From Novosphingobium clariflavum (GTDB lineage Bacteria > Pseudomonadota > Alphaproteobacteria > Sphingomonadales > Sphingomonadaceae): a stretch of 64,000 bases of DNA. The stretch's first letter is position 1. Every line of letters begins with the position of its first letter. Below are positions 9,972 through 19,611 of this stretch, one piece after another. Position numbers and translations under genes: made by a program. Location: contig NZ_JAPCWC010000007.1 of NCBI RefSeq assembly GCF_026420865.1, positions 124,001-188,000 of the forward strand. The letters are read 5' to 3'. The notes under the pieces were generated by a model. It did no database searches. It worked only from the letters and a program-made list of their open reading frames with translations, and had not been told where the DNA came from.

Positions 9972-9997
9972 GGGGCCTGTCGAGCGGCACCGGCCCC
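9972..9997 (-). terminator. Possible weak terminator of the DUF2889 gene
   Basis: GGGGCC and GGCCCC arms enclose a 14-nt loop 13 bp past the DUF2889 stop. There is no T-run, so this may only be a pause or a chance GC hairpin. Confidence 0.25.
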
Positions 9998-10009
9998 TTT
10001 CCCTGTCCT

Positions 10010-11041
10010 TCACGCCGACTGGCGCAGTGCCTCGACCAGCCTTGGCACATCCGCCAGTGCGCGCAGGGCGTCGTTGAGATGCGTGCAGCCTTCCGGGCCA
10101 CGCAGTATTTCCAGCACATCCTCGCGAACCTGGCCAAGGCTGCGCCCGACAAGACGCGCAACGTTATGAACCGCGCCGGGACACTCGCGGAAGGGCAGAA
10201 TGCGCGCTTCGGGCTCGAGGGTCAGCACTTCTAGTGTTTCCGCATCGACGGTCGCGCCAAGGTTGTATTCATGGATGGCGACGCGTCCGCCTTCGCGCAG
10301 CCGGGCGCTATCCTGAAAGGCAGAAGCGATGCGGATCAGGCCGCCGTCCCCTCCGTTCCTGTCCACCGTCACATCGATGCGACGAGCGCGGCGAAACCCG
10401 GGACCATCGTGTTCAAGAAACGCGTGCCAACCTTCGGGATCGGCCGGGTTGCGCAGATGCCCGGCGTCCGCGTCCGCCACGTTTTCCAGCGCCGCGCCTC
10501 CGGTGACCCCGCTGTTGCCCTCGGCAAGCCCCCAGCAGACATTGGTGCGCTGGGCCAGCACCGGGTTGTCCTCGCCGCTCCCGCCCAGCCGCTTCTTGAG
10601 CAGTTCCATCCGCTCGGGAAACCATTGCCCCCAGGCAAACGACGAAACCAGCGCGGTGCCCGAAAGGTCGTCGAGCAGGAGGTAGAGCGGATCGGCCCGG
10701 GCAATCAGATCGGGCATGATCTCGCGCAGCGCCAAGCGCAAGTGCCCGCCCGCCCGCGCGCCGACAAGTTGACCGATGCTCGGCGGCGCAGGCTCGGCGG
10801 CAATCCGGGTGATCGTCTTGTCCTCGCTCATCCGCAGCGAGAATTCGCCCGTGGCGAGCGTGCAGCCCTGCCCGTCCGGCCCGGTCAGATAATCGCGCGC
10901 GCGGCCGACAAAGAGGCGCTGCCCATCCACGCCATCGGGCCAGGCGACATCTATGCTGGAAGTGCGGCGCAGCGAGTTCGCCGAGCGCAGCGGAGCAGGA
11001 TTGGCGGTCTGGCGCGGCGGCGGCGGGTAATCAACCGTCAT
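10010..11041 (-). CDS. DUF2889 domain protein
   Basis: 343 aa, cytoplasmic in appearance, with no signal peptide or membrane segment. The N-terminus (RSANSLRRTSSIDVAWPDG) and the C-terminal part (FRECPGAVHNVARLVGRSLGQVREDVLEILRGPEGCTHLNDALRALA) match what I remember of DUF2889, including the PEGCTHL signature. The function is unknown; such proteins are often found beside catabolic genes in Sphingomonadales and Actinobacteria. It lies 219 bp upstream of the IOR-like gene on the same strand. The ATG at 11041 is only 31 bp from the remains of another gene. Confidence 0.78.
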   Translation of the reverse strand: MTVDYPPPPRQTANPAPLRSANSLRRTSSIDVAWPDGVDGQRLFVGRARDYLTGPDGQGCTLATGEFSLRMSEDKTITRIAAEPAPPSIGQLVGARAGGHLRLALREIMPDLIARADPLYLLLDDLSGTALVSSFAWGQWFPERMELLKKRLGGSGEDNPVLAQRTNVCWGLAEGNSGVTGGAALENVADADAGHLRNPADPEGWHAFLEHDGPGFRRARRIDVTVDRNGGDGGLIRIASAFQDSARLREGGRVAIHEYNLGATVDAETLEVLTLEPEARILPFRECPGAVHNVARLVGRSLGQVREDVLEILRGPEGCTHLNDALRALADVPRLVEALRQSA

Positions 11042-11071
11042 GGTGGCATCCTGTGATTGTGTTTTCGCCGG

Positions 11072-11480
11072 TCAGCCTGACACCTTCACCCGTCGCTTGC
11101 CTAGGCCGTAAACTCATAAACGGCACCATCGAGGCGTCCAAATGGCAAACAGATCGGGCCGAAGCGGCTGCCGGGCGGGCTGGTTGCCCGTCCAAGGCCG
11201 CTTCGGTTCGAGATGGAAGCCATTTGGACGCCCCTTCGGGGTTTGAAGCAAAATGGTCCATCGCTGCGTCAGGAAGCCTGGAAATATCGACATATTCCGT
11301 CGTCTTCCTTCCTCACGCTGAACCATTTTGCCTCAAACCTCGATGGTGCCGTTTATGAGTTTACGGCCTAGATCGGTGATGCCAGAAAACACCCCGGCGA
11401 AAGCCTCAGGGGCAGCATCCAGCCCTTCGACCACGGCTTCAGCACGCAGGACAGCGAATGCGCCCCTCGCCCATCGGCCT
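11072..11480 (-). pseudogene. 3' remnant of a medium-chain dehydrogenase/reductase-like gene, split by a MITE-like insert
   Basis: Removing 11101-11367 (insert plus one CTAG copy) rejoins a minus-strand reading that ends ...AVVEGLDAAPEAFAGVFSGITDLGKRRVKVSG and a stop at 11072-11074. This looks like the C-terminus of NADP-dependent MDR oxidoreductases (EGLxxAPEAFxGLLxGxNxGKxVVRV). With the insert present the frame instead reads GRKLIN into the element. Upstream of about 11480 no credible continuation is found, so the gene seems truncated as well as interrupted. The family call rests on memory of the motif and about 45 residues. Confidence 0.4.
11105..11367. mobile_element. MITE-like non-autonomous element, 263 bp, cloverleaf-capable
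   Basis: The ends are a perfect 30-bp inverted repeat (11105-11134 and 11338-11367; outer bases GCCGTAAACTCATAAACGG). Both ends are flanked by CTAG (11101-11104, 11368-11371), a 4-bp target duplication of the YTAR type used by IS5-group transposases. Inside are two further hairpins: one with arms 11134-11146/11219-11231 (GCGTCCAAATGGC) and a nested stem 11159-11167/11198-11206, the other with arms 11241-11257/11322-11338 (16 of 17 paired). There is no credible ORF. It sits in the 3' end of a decayed gene. The transposase that mobilises it is not in the window. Confidence 0.75.
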
Positions 11481-11785
11481 TGCCCGGCGCGACGACGCTC
11501 GCATCGGACGGACCGAGCACCGCGAACGCCGAGCCCTGCCGGGCCACGAACGCGCCGCCGATGAAGACTGCGTCATCCAGCGGCCCACCCCGAAATCATT
11601 CGCTTTTGCGAATTTCTCTTCGAAAGAGACTGTCGGCGCAAATGGGCCGCGTCAATCGCGAGGGCGCTGGCTGGAACCGAACGGCCCGCCGGCGGTTGCC
11701 TCGCTATCCTGTGCTGCCTATCTCCGCGGCAGCCCGCAGCCTCAGGAATGTGGCGCGCACGCAACCAGCGAGGACCTGCACGACC
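11372..11785. other. Gap between MITE insertion and gabD-like gene
   Basis: The left part carries the decayed minus-strand gene fragment. At 11598-11613 is a perfect dyad ATTCGC-TTTT-GCGAAT, followed at 11615-11629 by TCTCTT-CGA-AAGAGA. These adjacent palindromes lie about 160-190 bp upstream of the downstream ATG and are candidate operators. I see no other gene. Confidence 0.35.
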
Positions 11786-13237
11786 ATGGCTTTCACCCAA
11801 TTTCTCCGTCAGCAGTGCTACATCGATGGGGCATGGTGCGACGCCGACAGCGGGGCCACGTTCGAAGTGACCGACCCCGGCAGCGGCGCGGTGCTGGGCA
11901 CGGTGCCGAAGATGGGCGCGGACGAGACGGGTCGCGCCATCGATGCCGCCGAACGCGCGCTTCCCGCATGGCGCGCCAAGACGGCGGGCGAACGCTCGAA
12001 ACTGATGCGCAGGCTCTTCGACCTGATGATCCAGCATCAGGATGACCTCGGCGAACTGCTCACCCGCGAACAAGGCAAGCCGCTGGCCGAAGGGCGCGGC
12101 GAGATCGCCTATGGCGCCAGCTTCATCGAATGGTTCGCCGAAGAGGCCAAGCGCGCCTATGGCGACACCATTCCCGGCCATGCCGCCGACCGCCGCATCG
12201 TCGTCATCAAGCAGGGCGTCGGCGTTGTCGCCGCGATCACGCCCTGGAACTTCCCCAATGCGATGATCACCCGCAAGCTCGGGCCCGCGCTGGCTGCGGG
12301 CTGCACGATCGTCATCAAGCCCGCCTCGGCCACGCCCTATTCCGCGCTCGCCATCGCGCATCTGTGCGAACTGGCGGGCATTCCCAAGGGCGTTGTCAAT
12401 GTCGTGACCGGCAGCGCCGGGCAGATCGGCTCGGCGCTCACCGCAAGCCCCAAGGTCGCCAAGCTGACGTTCACCGGCTCCACCGAGATCGGCCGCGACC
12501 TGCTGCGTGAATGCGCCGGGACGATCAAGAAGACCTCGATGGAACTGGGCGGCAATGCGCCGTTCCTCGTGTTCGACGATGCCGATGTCGATGCCGCGAT
12601 CGACGGCGCGATGATCTCCAAGTTCCGCAACGGCGGCCAGACCTGCGTGTGCACCAACAGGTTCTACGTGCAGGACGGTGTCTACGACGCATTCGTCGAG
12701 AAGCTGGCGAAGCGCGTCTCCGCCATGAAAGTCGGCTACGGCATGGATGCGGGCACCGAAGTCGGCCCGCTGATCGACGAGAAGGCGGTCGAGAAGGTGG
12801 AGGAGCATCTTCAGGATGCCATCGCGGGCGGCGCCAGCGTGCTGGCGGGCGGCCAGCGCAACGAACGCGGCGGCTCGTTCTTCAACCCCACCGTGGTGGC
12901 GGGCGTGAAGCCGGACATGAAGCTGGCGCGCGAGGAGACGTTCGGGCCGCTGGCGGGCGTGATCCGCTTCACCGACGAGGCCGATGCCATCCGCATGGCC
13001 AACGATACCGAGTTCGGCCTGGCCAGCTACTTCTACGCCCGCGACCTCAGCCGCGTCTGGCGCGTGGCCGAGGCGCTGGAGGCGGGCATGGTGGGCATCA
13101 ACACCGGGCTGATCTCCACCGAAGTGGCGCCGTTCGGCGGGGTCAAACAGTCCGGCCTCGGGCGTGAGGGATCGCACTACGGCCTGGATGACTACATGGA
13201 GGTGAAATACCTCTGCATGGGCATCACGCCGGCTTGA
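11786..13237 (+). CDS. gabD: NAD(P)-dependent succinate-semialdehyde dehydrogenase (aldehyde dehydrogenase family)
   Basis: 483 aa, the normal GabD length. Oxidises succinate semialdehyde to succinate. Seen: ITPWNFPNAMITRKLGPALAAGC (cofactor region), FTGSTEIGRDLL, the general-base glutamate in MELGGNAPFLVFDDADVD, the nucleophile in NGGQTCVCTNR, EETFGPLAGV, and the C-terminal GGVKQSGLGREGSHYGLDDYMEVKY typical of GabD. I took the ATG at 11786 (MAFTQFLRQQCYIDGAW) since the longer frame reads into non-coding sequence. Other semialdehydes (glutarate, malonate) remain possible. Seems to be transcribed alone. Confidence 0.9.
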   Translation: MAFTQFLRQQCYIDGAWCDADSGATFEVTDPGSGAVLGTVPKMGADETGRAIDAAERALPAWRAKTAGERSKLMRRLFDLMIQHQDDLGELLTREQGKPLAEGRGEIAYGASFIEWFAEEAKRAYGDTIPGHAADRRIVVIKQGVGVVAAITPWNFPNAMITRKLGPALAAGCTIVIKPASATPYSALAIAHLCELAGIPKGVVNVVTGSAGQIGSALTASPKVAKLTFTGSTEIGRDLLRECAGTIKKTSMELGGNAPFLVFDDADVDAAIDGAMISKFRNGGQTCVCTNRFYVQDGVYDAFVEKLAKRVSAMKVGYGMDAGTEVGPLIDEKAVEKVEEHLQDAIAGGASVLAGGQRNERGGSFFNPTVVAGVKPDMKLAREETFGPLAGVIRFTDEADAIRMANDTEFGLASYFYARDLSRVWRVAEALEAGMVGINTGLISTEVAPFGGVKQSGLGREGSHYGLDDYMEVKYLCMGITPA

Positions 13238-13390
13238 AGAACGAAGGATTAAGCAGGGTAGACCCAGTGGCTGCGCCGCAAAGGGCGCACCACGGATAGG
13301 CTGGGCACATCGTAGACATTATGCGGGTCTGGGGGGGATCTTCCCCCCGGAATCCTTCCCTTTCTTCTCTTCCCCTACGCCCCCGCGAAA

Positions 13391-13408
13391 TTTGAACAAA
13401 CGTTCAAA
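13391..13408. promoter_or_regulatory. TetR-type operator candidate upstream of the SDR gene
   Basis: TTTGAACAAACGTTCAAA is a perfect TTTGAAC-N4-GTTCAAA dyad, 80 bp upstream of the SDR start. The form resembles operators of TetR-family fatty-acid regulators (PsrA/FadR-like). The cognate regulator is not in the window. Confidence 0.5.
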
Positions 13409-13487
13409 CTTACTCTTCCCGTCAAGCCCCCTTTCCGTTTAGCCCTGTTCCCAACGAGGCGCGCCATGCGCCGCATGGGAGAAAGCA

Positions 13488-14237
13488 ATGTCCTACAAGG
13501 TTGCCATCGTCACCGGCGCCGCCGCCGGGATCGGCGCGGCCTGCGCGAAGCGGCTGGCGAAGGAAGGGGTAGCCGTGGGCGTGCTCGACCTCGATGCCGA
13601 GCGCTGCGCCGACACCGTCAAATCCATTCGCGAAGGCGGCGGCACCGCCATCGCGCTGGGCGCGGACGTCTCCAGCCGCTCATCCGTCAAGGCCGCGCTG
13701 GACCAGGTGCGCGAGGCGCTGGGCCCGGTCTCGATCCTCGTCAACAATGCCGGCGTCACCGATTTCACCCCGTTCGAGGAACTAACCGACGAGCGCTGGG
13801 ACTTCATCTACGCCGTCAACGTGCGCGGCCTGTTCATCATGACGCAGGAATGCCTGCCCGACATGAAGAACGCGGGCTGGGGCCGCATCGTCAACATCTC
13901 GTCCTCCAGCGCCCAGACCGGCGCAGTGAACATGATCCCCTATTCCTCATCGAAGGGCGCGGTGGTGACCATGACCCGCTCGATGGCGCAGGAATTCGGC
14001 CCTTACGGCATCACCGTGAACAACATTCCGCCCGGCTCGGTGATGGGCACGATCATGTCCGAGGCCAATCGCGAGCGTTTCCAGGTCCCCACCGAAGTGC
14101 TGATCCAGGCGATCCCGGTGCGCCGTATGGGCGAGCCGGACGACATCGCCAATGCCTGCGCCTGGCTCTGCGACGAACGCAGCCAGTACGTCACCGGGCA
14201 GACCATCGGCGTCAACGGCGGCCGCGTGGTGAGTTGA
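13488..14237 (+). CDS. SDR family oxidoreductase, 3-oxoacyl-ACP/acetoacetyl-CoA reductase-like
   Basis: 249 aa. A standard classical SDR: TGAAAGIG (residues 9-16), LDLDAE after the second strand (an acidic residue that favours NAD), NNAGVTDFTPFEE, the catalytic serine in NISSSSAQTG, YSSSK (YxxxK), and the C-terminal YVTGQTIGVNGGR. The start at 13488 has GGAGAAAG just before it. The TetR-type palindrome upstream suggests control by an acyl-CoA or similar ligand. The substrate is not determinable; FabG-like or a catabolic beta-hydroxyacyl dehydrogenase are both possible. Confidence 0.9.
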   Translation: MSYKVAIVTGAAAGIGAACAKRLAKEGVAVGVLDLDAERCADTVKSIREGGGTAIALGADVSSRSSVKAALDQVREALGPVSILVNNAGVTDFTPFEELTDERWDFIYAVNVRGLFIMTQECLPDMKNAGWGRIVNISSSSAQTGAVNMIPYSSSKGAVVTMTRSMAQEFGPYGITVNNIPPGSVMGTIMSEANRERFQVPTEVLIQAIPVRRMGEPDDIANACAWLCDERSQYVTGQTIGVNGGRVVS

Positions 14238-14275
14238 TCCCAGCCTTCACCGTGCTGAAAAACGGCTCTATGGAA

Positions 14276-14305
14276 AAGGGCCGGCGGATCACTCCACCGG
14301 CCCTT
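14276..14305. terminator. Convergent terminator between SDR gene and ppa
   Basis: Arms AAGGGCCGG (14276-14284) and CCGGCCCTT (14297-14305) with a 12-nt loop, between two convergent genes; A-rich on the left and pyrimidine-rich on the right, so it may serve both strands. Confidence 0.65.
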
Positions 14306-14335
14306 CCTTCACATGGGGTGTGAACTTGTAGTGGC

Positions 14336-14881
14336 TCAGGCCTTCGCGGCCTTGTCCGCCTCGTAGCGCTCGATCGCCTCGATCACGATCTGACGAGCTT
14401 CCTCGGCGCCGCCCCAGGTGCCGATGCGCACCCACTTTTCGGCCTCGAGGTCCTTGTAGTGGGTGAAGAAGTGTTCGATCTGGCTGAACACGATCGGGGG
14501 CAGGTCGCCCTTTTCCGACACGTCCGAGTAGTACGGGAAGGTCTTGTCGTCGGGCACGCAGACCAGCTTCTCGTCGCCGCCATGCTCGTCCTCGAGGTTG
14601 AGGACGGCGATCGGACGCACGCGCACCACCGAGCCGGGGACGAAAGGCGAGCGGGCCACGACCAGCGCGTCAAGCGGGTCGCCGTCGGGCGAGAGGGTGT
14701 GCGGCACGAAGCCGTAGTTGGCCGGGTAGCGCATCGGCGTGTGCAGGATGCGATCCACGAACAGCGCGCCCGAATCCTTGTCGAATTCGTACTTTACCGG
14801 CTCACCGCCAACGGGAACCTCGATGATGACGTTCAGGCTCTCCGGCGGGTTCTTGCCGACAGGGATCATGTCGATGCGCAT
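14336..14881 (-). CDS. ppa: Inorganic pyrophosphatase
   Basis: 181 aa, family I soluble pyrophosphatase, hydrolysing PPi to drive biosynthetic reactions in the cytosol. The metal site DGDPLD (residues 66-71) is intact, as are NVIIEVPVGGEPVKYEFDKDSGALFVDR, YPANYGFVPHTL and the C-terminal HYKDLEAEKWVRIGTWGG. The start MRIDMIP at 14881 is the family start; a longer reading to 15070 is not conserved in character. Single gene, convergent with the SDR gene, with a terminator between them. Confidence 0.96.
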   Translation of the reverse strand: MRIDMIPVGKNPPESLNVIIEVPVGGEPVKYEFDKDSGALFVDRILHTPMRYPANYGFVPHTLSPDGDPLDALVVARSPFVPGSVVRVRPIAVLNLEDEHGGDEKLVCVPDDKTFPYYSDVSEKGDLPPIVFSQIEHFFTHYKDLEAEKWVRIGTWGGAEEARQIVIEAIERYEADKAAKA

Positions 14882-15109
14882 GTTGGTCCTTTTCAACGGG
14901 CACGATTTGAGCGGCGCGACAAAGCCTGCGCCGCATAGAACTTTGACGGCGGGGCTTAGCGGCACGGTTAATTCATCGCAACCGCCTTCTCGCACGTGCA
15001 ATGCAAGGATCGCGGCTCCGCTGCGGCCGCGATACACGACATTGGTCGAACTTGCCTCGGCCATGGCCACGGTCCAGATGCGCCGTTTGGTCCTCTGCGG
15101 TCACAAAAA

Positions 15110-15137
15110 CGGGGCCGGACTGTGAAGTCCGGCCCCG
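15110..15137 (-). terminator. Intrinsic terminator of the M61 peptidase gene
   Basis: 12-bp perfect stem (15110-15121 with 15126-15137, GC-rich, 4-nt loop) followed on the minus strand by TTTTTGTG; 25 bp beyond the M61 stop. Confidence 0.85.
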
Positions 15138-15161
15138 CTCGCAATAATGCCAGATGCAGGC

Positions 15162-17111
15162 TTACTTGGTACGCGGTGCCAGCAGGCGGTCGAGCCCGTT
15201 GAGCTTGCCCGGCGTTGTGCTTTCCAGCCAGGGGAACCGCAGGCCGCCGTGGTAATCGACGGTGACGGTGTTGAAAGCATCGCCGCGCTTCACCAGCAGG
15301 CTGATAGGCTCCTTGGCCGTCTTCGCCGCGGTGATCGCGTCCTTGATCGTCTCGCCGCTATAGGCCTGGCCGTTCACCGCCACGACCTTGACGCCGCCGA
15401 CGAGACCGGCGTTGTAGCCCACGCTGTCCCACACCGAGGCGGTGACGGTGCCCTCGTTGTCGAGCGACACGCCCAGCGAATAGCTGAGGTCGAGCGACTT
15501 GCGCGAATCGCCGATGCCCTTTTCGTAGCCGTTCTGCGTATCCTTCCAGACCAGCTTGTAACCGGCCATCTCGATGCCCTTGGTGGGCGCGGGCTGGTTG
15601 GTGTCATAGATGCGGGTCTTGAGGAACGAGGCCCAGTCATAGGGATAGACGCCGTTCAGCGTCTTCACGACTTCGTCGAAATCGTAGGTCAGTTCACCCC
15701 AGTCGCCATCGCGCACGCCGAAGAAGGCCTTGGCGAAATCGTCGAGCCCCTTGGCGCCCTTCGTGCCCTGCCGGATGATCTGGTCGGCTTCCAGCCAGGT
15801 CAACGCGCCCTCGACATAGTAATCCTCGGTGCGGGTGACCGAAGTGTACGGCAGCGGGCGGCGCATGTTGAGGATCGGTGCGTGGGTGGTGTCTTCCACG
15901 GAACGCCAGCCGCGGCCCGGCGTTGCCTCGGCATAGCGCGCGACGGCGCCGGCGAGCGTGTCGAGGATCGTCTGCTTGGTCTGCACGCCCGAGCGCGCGG
16001 CGAGGATGTAGCCCCAGAACTGGGTCTGACCTTCGTAGACCCAGAGCAGCGTGTTCTGCATCGGCTGCTGGTAGTCCGGCGTCCACAGGTCGGCCGGGCG
16101 GCGGTACTTGCCGTTCCAGCTATGGGTGAACTCGTGCGGGATCACGTTGCGATCCCAGTCCATCTTCTCCCACTCGGTCCAGACCTTGGGCTCCATCTGG
16201 TTCTCGCTCGAACGGTGATGTTCAAGGCCGATACCGCCCATTCGGTCGGTCAGGCCCAGCAGGAAATCATAGTGGTCGAAGTGGCGCGCACCGAAAGTGA
16301 ACAGCGCCTGCGAGACGAGATTGCGGTATTTCTCGATGTTCTCGGGCTTGATGCCGAGCAGCTTGGGCTCATCCGCGACCACATCCATGCTCACGCCGTG
16401 TCCAAGATCCCAGCGCTGCGCATACTTGCCGGCAAAGATCGGCGAATCGACGAGGCGTTCGTAGTCGATCGGGTTCCACGTCACCGTGTCGCCCTGCTGG
16501 CTCTTGCCGTCGAGCGCGGTGTAAACGGTCCAGCCCGCCGGGACCTTCACGGTCGGCTTGTAGGTGATGCCGCGCGTGTAATAGCCCGCCGGGTAGAGGC
16601 TCATCTTCTCCCACTGGAGATTGAGCATTTCCTGCGTCATGCTGATGCGGCCTTCCCTCGACTGCACCGGCGAGGTGTGGACAAGCTTCACCGTCACCAT
16701 CTGCGTGCCGGCGGGCAGGTCGAGGTGGAAGGCGTTCACGGCAACGGTGTCGCGCTCCCACTTGATCTCCTTGCCATCGGCGAAGAAGTGGATCTGCGCC
16801 AGCAGCGCGAAAGGACCGGTGGGCGAGTGGTTGCCGGGCAGCCAGCTCGGCTGGATCAGGGTCAGCTTGGTGGTGCCGGGCGCGACCGGAACCTGCTGGG
16901 TCACGCGGTAGACGCCGTGCACCGTATCGGTGGCATCGATGTCCAGCGCGATGGTGCCTGCATAGGGCTTGTCCTGCGCGGCGGGCAGCGGCGCGGGCAA
17001 CGCGGGCGCCATCGGCGTCGTGCGCGTATTCGACTCCTGGGCCGATGCAAGCGCCGGAGTGGAGACGGAAAGAAGGGCGAGGAGCGTGACGACCGCGTTA
17101 CGATATTTCAT
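15162..17111 (-). CDS. M61 family metallopeptidase (glycyl aminopeptidase-like) with PDZ domain
   Basis: 649 aa from the ATG at 17111. It has a signal peptide ([24 protein letters not shown]), so it acts in the periplasm. The zinc site is HEFTH (326-330) with a downstream glutamate in [13 protein letters not shown] (E360) as third ligand, and [10 protein letters not shown] (294-302) is the M61 substrate-binding signature. The C-terminal part ([37 protein letters not shown]) is a PDZ domain. By family it removes N-terminal Gly/Ala residues. A start 12 codons upstream is possible but would bury the signal peptide. Divergent from hisS. Confidence 0.93.
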   Translation of the reverse strand: MKYRNAVVTLLALLSVSTPALASAQESNTRTTPMAPALPAPLPAAQDKPYAGTIALDIDATDTVHGVYRVTQQVPVAPGTTKLTLIQPSWLPGNHSPTGPFALLAQIHFFADGKEIKWERDTVAVNAFHLDLPAGTQMVTVKLVHTSPVQSREGRISMTQEMLNLQWEKMSLYPAGYYTRGITYKPTVKVPAGWTVYTALDGKSQQGDTVTWNPIDYERLVDSPIFAGKYAQRWDLGHGVSMDVVADEPKLLGIKPENIEKYRNLVSQALFTFGARHFDHYDFLLGLTDRMGGIGLEHHRSSENQMEPKVWTEWEKMDWDRNVIPHEFTHSWNGKYRRPADLWTPDYQQPMQNTLLWVYEGQTQFWGYILAARSGVQTKQTILDTLAGAVARYAEATPGRGWRSVEDTTHAPILNMRRPLPYTSVTRTEDYYVEGALTWLEADQIIRQGTKGAKGLDDFAKAFFGVRDGDWGELTYDFDEVVKTLNGVYPYDWASFLKTRIYDTNQPAPTKGIEMAGYKLVWKDTQNGYEKGIGDSRKSLDLSYSLGVSLDNEGTVTASVWDSVGYNAGLVGGVKVVAVNGQAYSGETIKDAITAAKTAKEPISLLVKRGDAFNTVTVDYHGGLRFPWLESTTPGKLNGLDRLLAPRTK

Positions 17112-17287
17112 TTCAGCATTCTTTGCGGCTGTTGCTGGATTTGGCAACCATCCAATTCACGCAGGCGCGCCGGGCCAGAGGTCGGGGTAACTTTCGATCA
17201 TTCCCGACAGGCATGATGCACGGCGATGACGCGGAGCGCACCGCAGCCACTTTCCCCGCCGCCGCAATCGGGCTAAGCGCGCGCGTT

Positions 17288-18540
17288 ATGAGCACGACAT
17301 CGACCAAAACGCCTCAGGCGATCCGCGGAACCCAGGATATCTTCGGCCCCGACGCCGAGGCGTTCGCCCATGTCGTCGAAACCTTCGAACGTGTCCGCAA
17401 GCTGTATCGCTTCCGCCGCGCCGAGATGCCGGTCTTCGAGAAAACCGAAGTGTTCTCGCGCTCGATCGGCGAGACCACCGATGTCGTCTCCAAGGAAATG
17501 TACTCGTTCGAGGATCGCGGCGGCGAATCGCTGACCTTGCGCCCCGAATTCACCGCCAGCATCGCCCGCGCCTATCTCACCAACGGCTGGAAGCAGTTCG
17601 CTCCGGTCAAGATCGCCACGCACGGCCCGCTGTTCCGTTACGAGCGTCCGCAGAAGGGCCGCTATCGCCAGTTCCACCAGATCGACGCCGAACTGATCGG
17701 TTCGCCCGAGCCGATTGCCGATGTGGAACTGCTGGTCATGGCGGATCAGCTGCTCAAGGAACTGGGCATTTCGGACGGCGTGACGCTGCAGCTCAACACC
17801 CTGGGCGATGCCGAAAGCCGCGACGCCTGGCGCGGTGCGCTGATCGAATATTTCCGTGCCCACAAGGCCGAACTTTCGGAAGATTCGCAGGATCGGCTGG
17901 AGCGCAACCCGCTGCGCATCCTCGATTCCAAGGACCCGCGCGACAAGGTCTTCGTCGGCGATGCCCCGAAGATCGACGACTTCCTCTCAGCCGAGGCGCA
18001 AGACTTCTTCGCGGCGGTCACGGCCGGCCTCGATGCCGCCGGTGTCGCCTACGAGCGAGCGCCCTCGCTGGTGCGCGGGCTCGACTATTATCGCCACACC
18101 GCCTTCGAATTCGTCACCACCCGCCTCGGCGCGCAGGGCACCGTGCTGGGCGGCGGCCGTTATGACGGGCTGATGGAAAGCCTTGGCGGCCCCGCCACCC
18201 CGGCGGTGGGCTGGGCGGCAGGGATCGAGCGCCTGTCGATGCTCGTCGCCGATGCCGGCGTAATGGCGGAAGCGCCGCTGACCGTGGTTCTCGCCGTCGA
18301 GGACGACGCCGCGCTGGCCTATGCCCAGAAGGTCATCACCGCACTGCGTTTCCAGGGTCTTGATGCCGAGATGGTCGCCACCGGATCGGCCCGCAAGCGC
18401 TTCGACAAGGCCGTGAAGATGGGCGCCAAGGTGCTCGTCTCGTTCGGCACCAAGGACGGTGTTCCCGTCGCCAACTTGCGTGCGGCTGAGCCGACCGCCG
18501 AGTATCTCGCGGTCGAGCAGGTTCTCCAGTCGGTCCATCC

Positions 18541-18544
<4 letters not shown>
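17288..18544 (+). CDS. hisS: Histidyl-tRNA synthetase
   Basis: 418 aa class II synthetase that charges tRNA-His. Seen: motif 1 region near [29 protein letters not shown], motif 2 [20 protein letters not shown], the histidine-specific signature [15 protein letters not shown] and motif 3 LGGGRYDGL, with a C-terminal anticodon-binding domain ([16 protein letters not shown]...[17 protein letters not shown]). Start at 17288 ([18 protein letters not shown]); the frame is open further upstream but with no family match. Overlaps prfA by GTGA, so hisS-prfA-prmC form an operon for translation. Confidence 0.96.

Positions 18545-19603
<1,059 letters not shown>

Positions 19604-19611
<8 letters not shown>

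Noticed and set aside
11573..13177. 534-codon minus-strand frame opposite the gabD-like gene
   Set aside because: The opposite strand encodes a complete aldehyde dehydrogenase; the antisense product has no family character.
13331..13348. G7-ATCTT-C6 hairpin after the gabD-like gene
   Set aside because: Could be a terminator, but it has no T-run and lies almost 100 bp past the stop; homopolymer runs of this kind arise by chance.
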